9,232 nucleotides of DNA from an uncultured bacterium (GCA_903837445.1 CAILUR010000025.1:1-9232); one strand, 5' to 3'. Shown: positions 1 to 6,685, counted from the stretch's first letter. A program made the numbers and translations. The notes: generated by a model from the sequence alone, not told the origin.

Positions 1-1110
1 AACCGCGTAAGGTATAGAAGTTTTGTTCATATGAGCATACAAGTATCCGACTGACTCGCTATTGGTTTTATTATTTGCTACTCCAACTCTCCAGTACAAA
101 TCTCCTCCGGTGGTAAGAACAGCTTTTATTACTCCCGTTTTTACCGCATAAACTTCCTGATTGGGATTGCCCAGAAAATCAATACCCGGATGAAGATAAG
201 CACCACTGCCATAATCCTGCAATTCATCATAACTGTTACCGATTGGGTATTTTACGTTATCAGAATAATAATTGAGAGGTCCGCGGATATTCTCGTGTAA
301 ACCGGACAGAACCGAACTCTTAGATTTATTTTCGGTTGACTTTGCCAACTGGTTAATGGTCGAATAATAACTTTTCTCTGTTTCTTTGAAATCATGCAGA
401 TTATCTGTTTTATATAACGTAAATTGAAACCCTTTTTCAATAGGCTCCTTCAATACATATTTAAGCGTATCCAACTGTATTTGAGCATCAAAGAATGTTC
501 CATGAAAAGCCTGTATTTTAATAATTTCATTATCGTTTAACTGATACATATTATTTCTGGTAAAAACAAGTATCCGTTCTTTAAACTGAAGAATTTTAGT
601 AGGAATTTCGGCTATCTCACTGGTTTTTCCTCGGTAATTAATTGTTTCAGTCTTTTCATCGTAACAAACAGGATTTCCCGCAAGATCTAAATAATATATA
701 ATCGAACTTCTGAATGTGTCAATTGATAAGGTTTGCATATTCAATGAATACACACTTCCACGACAGTAAAAAGAAAGAAAAACTTTTTTGGTGCTAAGTT
801 CCGGATTAATTACTTGAGGAAATTGCTGTTCATACATAAGTTTCCCCTGTAAAGAATAAACCCTGAGAATGGAAGGAACATTTTGTTCGATTGTAGTAAT
901 CGTAATTAGCTTATCATCTGTTTCTGTAAGAAATTTTTCCTCTGAAAGTTGCTCATTTATACTTAACCCGGACTTTGCAATGCGTTGAAGAACTATAGAA
1001 TTACTTTTTACAACACTATTGTTTATAAAATGTCCGCTATTATTTATTTCCTGCGACACAGCAAGTATAGTAAACAAAAGAAATACCTGAAAAATGAATG
1101 TTCTTTTCAT
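1..1110 (-). CDS. Secreted M23-family (LytM-like) metallopeptidase, 3' end beyond the window
   Basis: An uninterrupted frame of 370 codons runs from the ATG at 1110 to the window edge with no stop, so the C-terminus is missing. The N-terminus is a signal peptide (basic MKR, hydrophobic run, likely cut near residue 19-20). Residues about 20-285 match no family I recognise. From about 290 the sequence looks like an M23 zinc peptidase: HPGID (H307, D311) fits the HxxxD zinc-ligand motif, followed by a VYAVKTGVIKAV strand, and YAHM supplies the catalytic-type histidine H360. The second zinc motif (HxH) would lie just outside the window. M23 enzymes cut peptide cross-links in peptidoglycan or act as inactive regulators of such enzymes; with the visible residues intact, activity is plausible. 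An ATG ten bases upstream of the chosen start reaches a stop after three codons, so 1110 is the first usable start. No Shine-Dalgarno site is seen. Confidence 0.85.
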   Translation of the reverse strand, partial: MKRTFIFQVFLLFTILAVSQEINNSGHFINNSVVKSNSIVLQRIAKSGLSINEQLSEEKFLTETDDKLITITTIEQNVPSILRVYSLQGKLMYEQQFPQVINPELSTKKVFLSFYCRGSVYSLNMQTLSIDTFRSSIIYYLDLAGNPVCYDEKTETINYRGKTSEIAEIPTKILQFKERILVFTRNNMYQLNDNEIIKIQAFHGTFFDAQIQLDTLKYVLKEPIEKGFQFTLYKTDNLHDFKETEKSYYSTINQLAKSTENKSKSSVLSGLHENIRGPLNYYSDNVKYPIGNSYDELQDYGSGAYLHPGIDFLGNPNQEVYAVKTGVIKAVLTTGGDLYWRVGVANNKTNSESVGYLYAHMNKTSIPYAV

Positions 1111-1366
1111 ATTTTCATTTTATTGAACGAATTAATTTTCAATACATGTTCTATCATATTGCAGGTATTTATTTATCGGGATACCCAATCCATCGAAGTG
1201 CTTATTTAAACACACTCACTATGCTCGTTGGAAAGGGAAATAATATCTAGTGCCAGAGTTTTCGACATAAAGAACAGTTGATGTGAGTTTGATGTTTTAC
1301 TGTTTAGCAAGAACTAACTGTCACATTATGAAAGGAAATAATAGTGTTTGGGGCTATTAATAGGTA
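1111..1366. other. Intergenic region, no gene seen
   Basis: This AT-rich gap separates the secreted protein gene ending at 1367 from the M23 peptidase gene starting at 1110. No convincing short gene, RNA or terminator was found. Around 1187-1243 there is a weak resemblance to the flank and left end of the repeat element at 2097: matching blocks 'atccat', 'cgaagtg', 'ttatt' and 'gctcgt' occur in the same order. Confidence 0.5.
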
Positions 1367-1942
1367 TTATATATCCTTCTTTATTTCTTCAGCTTTTTCT
1401 TTATCATCTAATAATGTATTTATTGCATCCTCATAGGATATCATTATTTGGCCATACTTGGAAATGGTCAAGGAAATTGAACCTTCCTTCGTCTGCCAAT
1501 AAATCTGGTAGTGACATTTTTCAAGATTAATAGCTTGCATTTCATATTCATCACCTTCAAAATAAGGCAGAGTAAAATATTCCTGTGCTTTTCCATTGCC
1601 ATATTTTTTGATAAATTGTTCCTTTAACGACTGGTAATCCTTTTTAATTGATTGCCAGTTAAACTCTTTTGGTAAATACACAGCTACTTTCCAGACATTA
1701 TTTGATTTTTTTGTACTACAAACAAAAACTTCACATTTACGATTGACAAAGTTACCTGACAATGCAATAATTGTAGCTTTAGGCTCAACAATTACAAAAC
1801 CCTGTTTTACCAACTCGTTTGCAAAACTTTTTATATCTCCATTTAAAGCTATGTCTTTAAACATCAAGTGTTCCTGTGCATAGCTACCCATAATACTAAC
1901 TATACAAATAAATCCGGTCAGAAGTGTTTTTTTGAGTTTCAT
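1367..1942 (-). CDS. Secreted protein of unknown function, Bacteroidales type
   Basis: The gene encodes 191 residues. The ATG at 1942 is preferred over the upstream in-frame ATG at 1999 because it begins a clean signal peptide: MKLKK, a hydrophobic stretch, then a likely cut after S20-Y21-A22. A weak AGGA lies just upstream of it. The mature part starts with 'LMFKDIALNGDIKSF', then has a strand-rich region with two cysteines (C70, C75), a central K/Q-rich helix (about 96-117) and a charged C-terminal helix (about 171-191). This layout resembles a common uncharacterised family of small exported proteins in Bacteroides and Prevotella relatives, from memory. It probably acts in the periplasm; no catalytic motif is visible. 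It stands alone, with its own possible promoter, followed downstream by the M23 peptidase gene after 256 bases. Confidence 0.8.
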   Translation of the reverse strand: MKLKKTLLTGFICIVSIMGSYAQEHLMFKDIALNGDIKSFANELVKQGFVIVEPKATIIALSGNFVNRKCEVFVCSTKKSNNVWKVAVYLPKEFNWQSIKKDYQSLKEQFIKKYGNGKAQEYFTLPYFEGDEYEMQAINLEKCHYQIYWQTKEGSISLTISKYGQIMISYEDAINTLLDDKEKAEEIKKDI

Positions 1943-1996
1943 GATTCCTAATTTTTGTTGGTTATAAATGTATTTTGTTGAAAAATATAAGGTCTT

Positions 1997-2004
1997 CAAA
2001 GATA
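1997..2004 (-). promoter_or_regulatory. Possible Bacteroidota -7 promoter element
   Basis: On the minus strand the bases read TATCTTTG, an exact match to the Bacteroidota primary-sigma -7 consensus TAnnTTTG, 54 bases before the ATG at 1942. The -33 element is poor (only a TTA about 17 bases upstream), so this is a candidate rather than a firm call. Confidence 0.4.
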
Positions 2005-2096
2005 AAAATAATATTTTTAGTAACTTCCATTTTATTTCTTTTTATCTGATTAAAAATAATGGAAATCCATCCGCTGAGCTCGAAGTGTTTATTCAT

Positions 2097-2279
2097 GAAA
2101 CCCCACCCGCTACGCTCGTCCCCTTAAAAAGGGGACATCTGTGAAATGCAAAGCTTTGTACAATTAATTATTTTGTTATTGAAAAACTTAAACTTATATC
2201 AAATCTCCTTTATTTCGCAAATTCCAGCATCCCAAGCTCTTCCCTTTCTAAGGGAAGTACCCGAAGGGGGTTGGGTTTC
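2097..2279. repeat. Copy 1 of a hairpin-ended repeat element (left flank of the DUF559 gene)
   Basis: This is a non-coding element of about 183 bases. Its left end begins GAAACCCCACCC and its right end, read on the other strand, begins GAAACCCAACCCCC, so the termini are imperfect inverted repeats. Just inside each end is a small palindrome: TCCCCTTAAAAAGGGGA near 2119 and TTCCCTTTCTAAGGGAA near 2240. The AT-rich middle (about 2138-2235) is nearly the same as the middle of copy 2 at 2672-2861, in the same orientation, with only scattered substitutions and one-base indels. The right end stops 12 bases before the stop codon of the DUF559 gene. The structure is MITE-like or REP-like. Mobility is inferred from the structure and is not shown. 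Confidence 0.75.
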
Positions 2280-2291
2280 TTGTGTATTAAT

Positions 2292-2651
2292 TCATTTCAA
2301 ATACTTTCTTATCTCATCCAACGTCCTCGTGGGATATTGAAATACTTCAAAATTTTCAAAGCGTAACACCCGAACACCTACTGATTCCAGATATTCAGTT
2401 CTACGAGTGTCATATTGTTCACCGTCTTCAGTAAAATGGCCTTCTCCATCCAATTCAACGGCCAATTTATATTTGTGGCAGTAAAAATCAACCACATAAT
2501 GACCTATACTAAACTGACGTAGAAAACGTTCTCCTTCCAATTGTTTGTTCCTTATCATCAACCACAATGTAACTTCGGCAGGTGTCATCTGCTTGCGCAG
2601 TTTGCGACGAAATGGTTTCATTTCGGGGAGAGTGTTTAGTTGGTCTGGCAT
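2292..2651 (-). CDS. DUF559-domain protein, Vsr-like PD-(D/E)xK endonuclease fold
   Basis: The product is 119 residues and spans the whole domain. The N-terminal region KPFRRKLRKQMTPAEVTLW (12-30) is the usual family opening. It is followed by FLRQFSIGHYVVDFYC (43-58) and AVELDGEGH (64-72). D55, E66 and D68 fit the metal-binding D...ExD pattern of the PD-(D/E)xK superfamily, with conserved Q46 and H72. The C-terminal strand VGVRVLRFEN (91-100) is also typical. The family is related to the very-short-patch repair nuclease Vsr, but few members have a known function; DNA cleavage or nicking is inferred. The ATG at 2651 gives a normal family start. A GTG at 2681 would extend the protein by 10 residues into the neighbouring repeat and is less likely. 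Both flanks are copies of the same repeat element, suggesting a mobile cassette. Confidence 0.88.
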   Translation of the reverse strand: MPDQLNTLPEMKPFRRKLRKQMTPAEVTLWLMIRNKQLEGERFLRQFSIGHYVVDFYCHKYKLAVELDGEGHFTEDGEQYDTRRTEYLESVGVRVLRFENFEVFQYPTRTLDEIRKYLK

Positions 2652-2671
2652 GATAAATTGTTTTTTTAAAA

Positions 2672-2861
2672 GAAACCCCACCCACTCCGCTCGTCCACTT
2701 AAAAAGGGGACATCTGTGAAGTGCGAAGTTTTTTACAATAATTATTTTGTTATTGAAAACTTAAACTTATATCAAAATCTCCTTTATTTCTGAAATTCCC
2801 GCACCTCAAGTTCTCTCCTTTTTAAGGGGAGTCTCACGCTGAAAACGGGAGGTAGGGTTTT
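2672..2861. repeat. Copy 2 of the hairpin-ended repeat element (right flank of the DUF559 gene)
   Basis: This element of about 190 bases matches copy 1 at 2097-2279 along its length and in the same orientation. It begins GAAACCCCACCC and ends in GGTAGGGTTTTT, whose complement restores the AAACCC terminus. The inner palindromes are CTTAAAAAGGGG-like near 2699 and CTCCTTTTTAAGGGGAG near 2816. It lies in the short space between the lipoprotein gene (stop at 2880) and the DUF559 gene, and could carry the promoter region of the latter. Confidence 0.75.
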
Positions 2862-2879
2862 TATCTCATTCCTGTTTTC

Positions 2880-3527
2880 TTAGTTTTTTAGATGCCATTT
2901 TACATCTGCAGGAATATTGTTACTGCTGTGATAATATCTTGCCTCGAAATCATTACTTCTCTGTTTTATTGTCCAGATATTCCAGCCTTTCACGAAAGAC
3001 AGCTTGTATTCAGTTGTAATTTTATAAGAAGAATTATTTGTGATGGTAGTTCCGGTAACTGTTACCGGCTTATCGCAATAAATATATTCACAATAAACAG
3101 AACCACTGTCGGTCAGATTATAATTGTTTTGAGATAACAAAAATCCTCTTCTGTATCCATCCTTTATACAAAAAAGATCCGGGGAATTATACTTCACGCT
3201 TTTATCGCTGACGAGTGAATCGGGGAACTGCTTGTCTATCCTGTAACAAAGTTTACCATAACTCAGTGCCGGAAGTTGCAGGGCAAAACCTCCATCATGA
3301 AACTTTGCTTTGGCTATGGTAACCGATGTAATAAACGAGAAATACTGGGTATCAATGGAGTCATAATACACTTTTGCATATACCGAATCTATTTGGTCTT
3401 TATACATATCAGCGTTGTAAACAACTCCCGCAATTTTCGAATAATCAGCTGTGATTGGTTCGTTACACGAAGTATTTAATGCTGTAATCAGGACTGTTAG
3501 TACTACGATTAGCTGGTTTCGTTTCAT
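2880..3527 (-). CDS. Probable lipoprotein of unknown function
   Basis: The gene encodes 215 residues. The N-terminus MKRNQLIVVLTVLITALNTSC is a lipoprotein-like signal with C21 as the likely lipidated cysteine. The residues before it (N-T-S) fit the relaxed Bacteroidota lipobox rather than the strict L-A-G form. The mature protein is rich in Tyr, Ser, Asn and beta-prone segments, with four further cysteines (in GKLCYR, LFCIK, VYCEY and YCDK) that could form disulfides in the periplasm or at the cell surface. I recognise no domain or catalytic motif. The ATG at 3527 has no Shine-Dalgarno site. It ends about 20 bases from copy 2 of the repeat and follows the small gene at 3616-4026 with an 88-base gap; shared transcription is possible but not shown. 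Confidence 0.75.
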   Translation of the reverse strand: MKRNQLIVVLTVLITALNTSCNEPITADYSKIAGVVYNADMYKDQIDSVYAKVYYDSIDTQYFSFITSVTIAKAKFHDGGFALQLPALSYGKLCYRIDKQFPDSLVSDKSVKYNSPDLFCIKDGYRRGFLLSQNNYNLTDSGSVYCEYIYCDKPVTVTGTTITNNSSYKITTEYKLSFVKGWNIWTIKQRSNDFEARYYHSSNNIPADVKWHLKN

Positions 3528-3615
3528 TAATTTTTTGGATATTTCATCCCGTCTTTATATGAGATTTGGTAATTATTTGGTTAGTTACAATTCGTCCCTG
3601 CGAGTGATTGAAAAA

Positions 3616-4026
3616 TTATAAGTATCTGTAATATTTCTTACCGTCCTGAATTTCTATTTTGCTTATGTCTGATAAAGCAATAGTTTTTTGTATAAAACCC
3701 AGCTTTCGAGACTGATGACCCGTGAGGATATCATTTTCGACGCAGATACGGTCGAAATAAAAAATTGTACGCTTGCCCAGATGGTCGGTAATGCGCATTT
3801 CGAGCGAGGGTTTAATATTTATAGTAACCGGTAAGCCTGAATCAGTTATACAACGCACCTTTTCTATCGGATAGGTTTTGTAGGTTTGAATCATACCGCG
3901 GGGCGTCTGTACCTTTACTACTCTCCATTCCATCGATGCCATATCACCGAATTGCTCCCTAAAACTGTCGACCGGAATAGTATAGATTTGCATTCCCAGA
4001 AGCCGGAGTATGTTTTTAAATAGCAT
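3616..4026 (-). CDS. Small conserved protein of unknown function, Bacteroidales type
   Basis: The product is 136 residues. The part from about residue 14 onward (IYTIPVDSFREQFG, then KTYPIEKVRCITDSG, SLEMRITDHLGKRTIFYFDRI, and the end SKIEIQDGKKYYRYL) resembles small Bacteroidales lipoproteins that I recall as having the same 'YTIP...F..QF' beginning and 'KIEIQDGKK' ending. Those proteins usually start with a signal peptide ending in a lipobox cysteine before the YTIP stretch. Here the matching position reads LLGMQ instead of LLGCQ, and the hydrophobic run before it is short, so export may be lost or the 5' end may be altered. A long inverted repeat lies 47 bases upstream. No Shine-Dalgarno site is seen at the ATG at 4026. 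The function is unknown. Confidence 0.7.
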   Translation of the reverse strand: MLFKNILRLLGMQIYTIPVDSFREQFGDMASMEWRVVKVQTPRGMIQTYKTYPIEKVRCITDSGLPVTINIKPSLEMRITDHLGKRTIFYFDRICVENDILTGHQSRKLGFIQKTIALSDISKIEIQDGKKYYRYL

Positions 4027-4072
4027 GGCTTGGTGTTTTGAAGTTTGTATTTAATAATTTCTCTCTCACTTA

Positions 4073-4153
4073 CCCTGCTGCCGCACGAATTGCATCGTAT
4101 GGCATATTTATTAGTACCGTTTCCCACGCGATACAATTCGTGCGGCAGCAGGG
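4073..4153. repeat. Long inverted repeat (cruciform-type palindrome)
   Basis: The arms 4073-4092 (CCCTGCTGCCGCACGAATTG) and 4134-4153 are perfect reverse complements over 20 bases. Pairing continues inward for about 10 more positions with two mismatches and one G-T pair, leaving a loop of about 21 bases. There is no T-run on either strand after the stem, so it is not a standard terminator. It is GC-richer than its surroundings and lies between the broken oxidoreductase gene and the gene at 3616-4026. It may be a REP-like mobile palindrome or a structured RNA leader. Confidence 0.85.
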
Positions 4154-4182
4154 GGTGTGTTAGGGGGTCGTAAATTTTTATT

Positions 4183-4722
4183 TCATTCAAATTTTATTTT
4201 CTCTCTTTCTATAAACTCACTTAAACTTGTAGGTTTCTTTCCAGTAATTTTTTCGTAATATTCAGAGATAACTGGTTCTTTCTGAAATCTTGGTAGAAAA
4301 TGTAACATTATCATTACGATAATCATCCCTTTAATCATTCCTTCTTTTTTCTTAATCTTATAAAATTCAAAAGGGCTCACACTTGAAAAACTAATGGGTC
4401 TTTTAATCGATGCATTTAATAAGTCAACAACTTTAAAAAAGTCTAAGTTCTCGTTTCCTGTTAGTTCAATTGCAAAATTTCTGTAATCAGAAAATTTATT
4501 CAACAAAACAGAGGAAGTCTCTCCTATATTTTCAATGTCTATCCAATTAAATTTCGCTTTTCCAGATGGTAAGATTATTTGTCTTTTTGTTTTTATGTCT
4601 TCGAGTAAAGTTGTTGTCAGATTTTGCATGAAATAACTTGGTCTTAAAAAAACATAGTCCAGCTTATATTCTTGAATTAGTTTTTCAATTTTGTTATGTG
4701 GTATCACTTTGCTTTTCTCTTT
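4183..4722 (-). pseudogene. NmrA-like NAD(P)-binding oxidoreductase, N-terminal half missing
   Basis: The remaining frame encodes the C-terminal part of an NmrA/atypical-SDR protein: KVIPHNKIEKLIQE, LDYVFLRPSYFMQNL, FNWIDIENIGETSSVLL, AIELTGNENL, ISFSSVSPFEFYKI and a C-terminal MLHFLPRFQKEP...EKITGKKP...EFIERE segment, all in family order. The family is normally close to 280-300 residues and starts with a GxxGxxG NAD(P)-binding Rossmann motif. That half, about 100 residues, is absent. The frame stays open into the 3' end of the DUF2225 gene, with only a TTG at 4743 as a possible start, inside that gene. Family-like sequence begins near EKSKVIPH (about 4719). Without the dinucleotide-binding site the product cannot be a working enzyme. 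The cause is either recombination or an assembly join. Confidence 0.75.
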
Positions 4723-5402
4723 TCCTGCGTTATTTTTTCCCAACCATCTCTTGCCAGATTTTCTATATTAGAAAAATTTGAAATCTGCTGGTGTTGCACT
4801 GCCCTGGCAAACCATTTCACTGCTTCGTTATTGTCGCCCAACCTCCTGTTTAGTTCGCCAATCATATATATAATTCCTGGTTCGCCAAGTTTTTCTGGCA
4901 CAAAAGACCCTTTCTCATATGTCTTAATATAATATTCCAAGGACTTTGCAAGATACACTTTTTCTTTTTCCACATCTTCAACCTCTCTATACATCCAAGT
5001 GAGATGCATATAAAGCCCAGAAATTGTGTTCTGATTTTCCGGTTTGAAACACTTGTAAAAAGCGATTGCCAAAAGGTGCTTGTTTACAGCATCGTCCAAA
5101 GTCACTTCCGTAGTCTGAGAAAACTTTACTATTTTGCCAGAGGTCTTTATGCCTTGTGCCAGTTTCATAATTTCTGGATGATATTCCAAAAGTACTTTTT
5201 CAAAATCTTCGTTGCGCGCAGAATAATTACACTCAGAGCAGGTAGTAATCGCGTAAAACATAGGATTTACGCTATCATAAGTTTTATGAAAGTCACTATC
5301 CATATTCTTCACCACCAAAGCAGAAGGCTTAAGCCGAGGTGTTTTAAATTTTGCTCCGCAACATTTGCATTCTATATCTTTTAACCAAATAGGTGTCGTC
5401 AA
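4704..5402 (-). CDS. DUF2225 protein with two CxxC pairs and a TPR-like C-terminal region
   Basis: The gene encodes 232 residues. The N-terminal part has two CxxC pairs: C12/C15 in ECKCCGAKF and C55/C58 in TTCSECNYSAR, likely together binding one zinc ion, as in DUF2225 proteins of Firmicutes, spirochaetes and relatives. Residues about 105-225 form helical pairs (LAIAFYKCF, GLYMHLTWMYREV, YLAKSLEYYIKTY, YMIGELNRRLGDNNEAVKWFARAV) that look like TPR repeats, suggesting protein binding. No enzymatic role is known. The start is a TTG at 5402, supported by an AAGGCGGT ribosome site upstream; the next Met (M34) would remove the first CxxC. It is the last gene of the four-gene run, 35 bases after the aspartate aminotransferase gene. 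The C-terminus EKRKAK coincides with the join to the broken oxidoreductase, so the last few residues may not be native. Confidence 0.85.
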   Translation of the reverse strand: MTTPIWLKDIECKCCGAKFKTPRLKPSALVVKNMDSDFHKTYDSVNPMFYAITTCSECNYSARNEDFEKVLLEYHPEIMKLAQGIKTSGKIVKFSQTTEVTLDDAVNKHLLAIAFYKCFKPENQNTISGLYMHLTWMYREVEDVEKEKVYLAKSLEYYIKTYEKGSFVPEKLGEPGIIYMIGELNRRLGDNNEAVKWFARAVQHQQISNFSNIENLARDGWEKITQEKRKAK

Positions 5403-5406
5403 AAAA

Positions 5407-5414
5407 ACCGCCTT
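5407..5414 (-). promoter_or_regulatory. Ribosome binding site for the DUF2225 gene (TTG start)
   Basis: The minus strand reads AAGGCGGT, one mismatch from AAGGAGGT, four bases before the TTG at 5402. It supports the non-ATG start, which is needed to include the first CxxC pair. Confidence 0.6.
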
Positions 5415-5437
5415 AATTATTTTTAATTTTTATTTCC

Positions 5438-6625
5438 TTACTTCAACAAGTCCTCTATTCTGTTTATGCCTTTTTCTATATTTGCCATAGAAGTGGCATA
5501 GGACAGCCGGAAACTATTGTCTCTGCCAAAAGCTATGCCAGGGACTGCCGCCACTTTTGCTTCTGTCAGAAATAAGTCACACAAGGTCATAGACCCGTCT
5601 ATTTTTTTGCCTTTAACTTCTTTCCCTATCAACTTTTTGAAATTTGGAAACATATAAAACGCTCCATCCGGTTCCACGCAAGTAAACCCTGGGATAGCGC
5701 GCAAACGCCCCAGCATATATTTTCTTCTTTTATCAAACTCATCCACCATAGCCTGCACCACTTTAGGATCTGTCTTTAGCGCTTCTATTCCCGCCACCTG
5801 TGATATGGTCGTCGGATTTGAGGTGGAATGTGACTGGAGATTGTCTATCGCAGCTACAAGTTCTTTGTCTTCTGCAGCAAGATACCCTATGCGCCAACCA
5901 GTCATAGCATATGACTTTGACAAGCCGTTTACCACTATGGTATTGGCCTTAATTTCTTTTCCAAAAGAAGCAATAGAGATGTGTGTCCTGCCATTATAAA
6001 GATTTTTCTCATAAATTTCATCTGAGATAACTTTGATATTTTTATTAACTGATATCTCGGCGAGTTTTTTTAGAGAACTTTCCGATAAGACTGCGCCTGT
6101 CGGATTAGATGGCGAGTTTACTATCATAAGTTTTGTTTTTGAAGTTATTTTGCTGTTAAGCAAATCAAAATCTATTTCAAAATTCTTTGCCTCGTCCAGT
6201 TCTACAAGCACAGGAATACCATCTGCGAGTTTTATTTGCTCCACATACGATACCCAAAAAGGTGAAAAAACTATTACTTCGTCCCCTGGGTTTATCATAG
6301 CCATAAAAATATTGTAAAGCGAGTGTTTCGCGCCACAGGAAACAATAATCTGCCCTGGCTTATATTCCAGATTATTATCCTTCATTAATTTTTCGGCAAT
6401 TAACTTCCTCAAATCAGGCATCCCTGAAGAGGGCGTATATCTGGTCTGATTGTTTTGTATCGCCTTTATGCCCGCCTCTTTGATATTTTCTGGAGTGTTA
6501 AAGTCCGGTTCCCCAGCTCCAAACCCTATGACATCTACTCCATCCGCTTTCATTTGTTTTGCTTTTGCATCAATTGCCAGCGTAAGCGATGGTGCTACTT
6601 TTTGTACCCTGTTTGCCACTATCAT
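5438..6625 (-). CDS. aspC: Aspartate aminotransferase, class I fold, PLP-dependent
   Basis: The product is 395 residues, normal for the family. It transfers the amino group of aspartate to 2-oxoglutarate, forming oxaloacetate and glutamate in the cytoplasm; many family members also accept aromatic substrates or prephenate. All key sites are visible: GAGEPDFNTP (36-45), N174 in SNPTG, D202 and Y205 in SDEIY (D202 pairs with the pyridine nitrogen of PLP), the Schiff-base lysine K237 in GLSKSYAMTGWRIGY, the phosphate-binding R245, and substrate-carboxylate R373 in FRLSYA. The sequence pattern fits subgroup Ib (Thermus/Bacillus type). The ATG at 6625 is chosen because a GGAGG lies nine bases upstream; a TTG at 6640 would overlap that site. 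It sits 60 bases after alaC and 35 before the DUF2225 gene, in one likely operon. Confidence 0.95.
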   Translation of the reverse strand: MIVANRVQKVAPSLTLAIDAKAKQMKADGVDVIGFGAGEPDFNTPENIKEAGIKAIQNNQTRYTPSSGMPDLRKLIAEKLMKDNNLEYKPGQIIVSCGAKHSLYNIFMAMINPGDEVIVFSPFWVSYVEQIKLADGIPVLVELDEAKNFEIDFDLLNSKITSKTKLMIVNSPSNPTGAVLSESSLKKLAEISVNKNIKVISDEIYEKNLYNGRTHISIASFGKEIKANTIVVNGLSKSYAMTGWRIGYLAAEDKELVAAIDNLQSHSTSNPTTISQVAGIEALKTDPKVVQAMVDEFDKRRKYMLGRLRAIPGFTCVEPDGAFYMFPNFKKLIGKEVKGKKIDGSMTLCDLFLTEAKVAAVPGIAFGRDNSFRLSYATSMANIEKGINRIEDLLK

Positions 6626-6633
6626 AAATATAA

Positions 6634-6638
6634 CCTCC
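6634..6638 (-). promoter_or_regulatory. Ribosome binding site for aspC
   Basis: GGAGG on the minus strand, with eight bases before the ATG at 6625. It fixes the start of aspC and rules out the TTG at 6640, which lies upstream of it. Confidence 0.8.
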
Positions 6639-6685
6639 AAGAATATTTTAGTTACAGTTTTCGTAACTTAATGCAGATATGACTT

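Larger units (their letters stand above)
2097..2861. mobile_element. Putative repeat-nuclease-repeat cassette
   Basis: Two directly oriented copies of the same roughly 185-base element enclose exactly one gene, a DUF559 nuclease-fold protein, with almost no extra sequence on either side. The arrangement looks like a composite unit that moved or duplicated as a block. Sequence just outside the cassette is loosely similar on the two sides (tattcat at 2090-2096, tatctcat at 2862-2869), but this is too imperfect to call a target duplication. No transposase is present, so if the unit moves, the enzyme must act in trans or be the nuclease itself. Confidence 0.4.

Noticed and set aside
252..440. 62-residue minus-strand frame
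   Set aside because: It is an alternative frame inside the M23 peptidase gene, whose own frame is open along the whole stretch and carries a signal peptide and zinc motifs.
2085..2870. Insertion sequence with transposase
   Set aside because: Inverted-ended repeats are present, but the only gene between them is a DUF559 protein. No DDE, HUH or serine recombinase motif is seen.
4073..4165. Integron attC recombination site
   Set aside because: The right side has GTTAGGG, which is close to the GTTRRRY core, but the other end lacks a matching RYYYAAC partner. The stem is too perfect, without the unpaired bases typical of attC, and no integrase gene is present.
3918..4190. 90-residue frame on the minus strand (TTG start at 4190) with a CNSCGSR motif
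   Set aside because: Its first part is translation of the inverted repeat and its last part is another frame of the gene at 3616-4026. The cysteine pair comes from the palindrome, and no family resemblance supports it.
4704..4743. Natural overlap of the DUF2225 and oxidoreductase genes as translationally coupled genes
   Set aside because: A coupled start here would give an oxidoreductase without its dinucleotide-binding half, so coupling of intact genes is not credible. A join is the better reading.
6650..6668. Hairpin between alaC and aspC
   Set aside because: Only a six-base AGTTAC/GTAACT stem with a seven-base loop and no T-run. It is too weak to call an attenuator or processing site.
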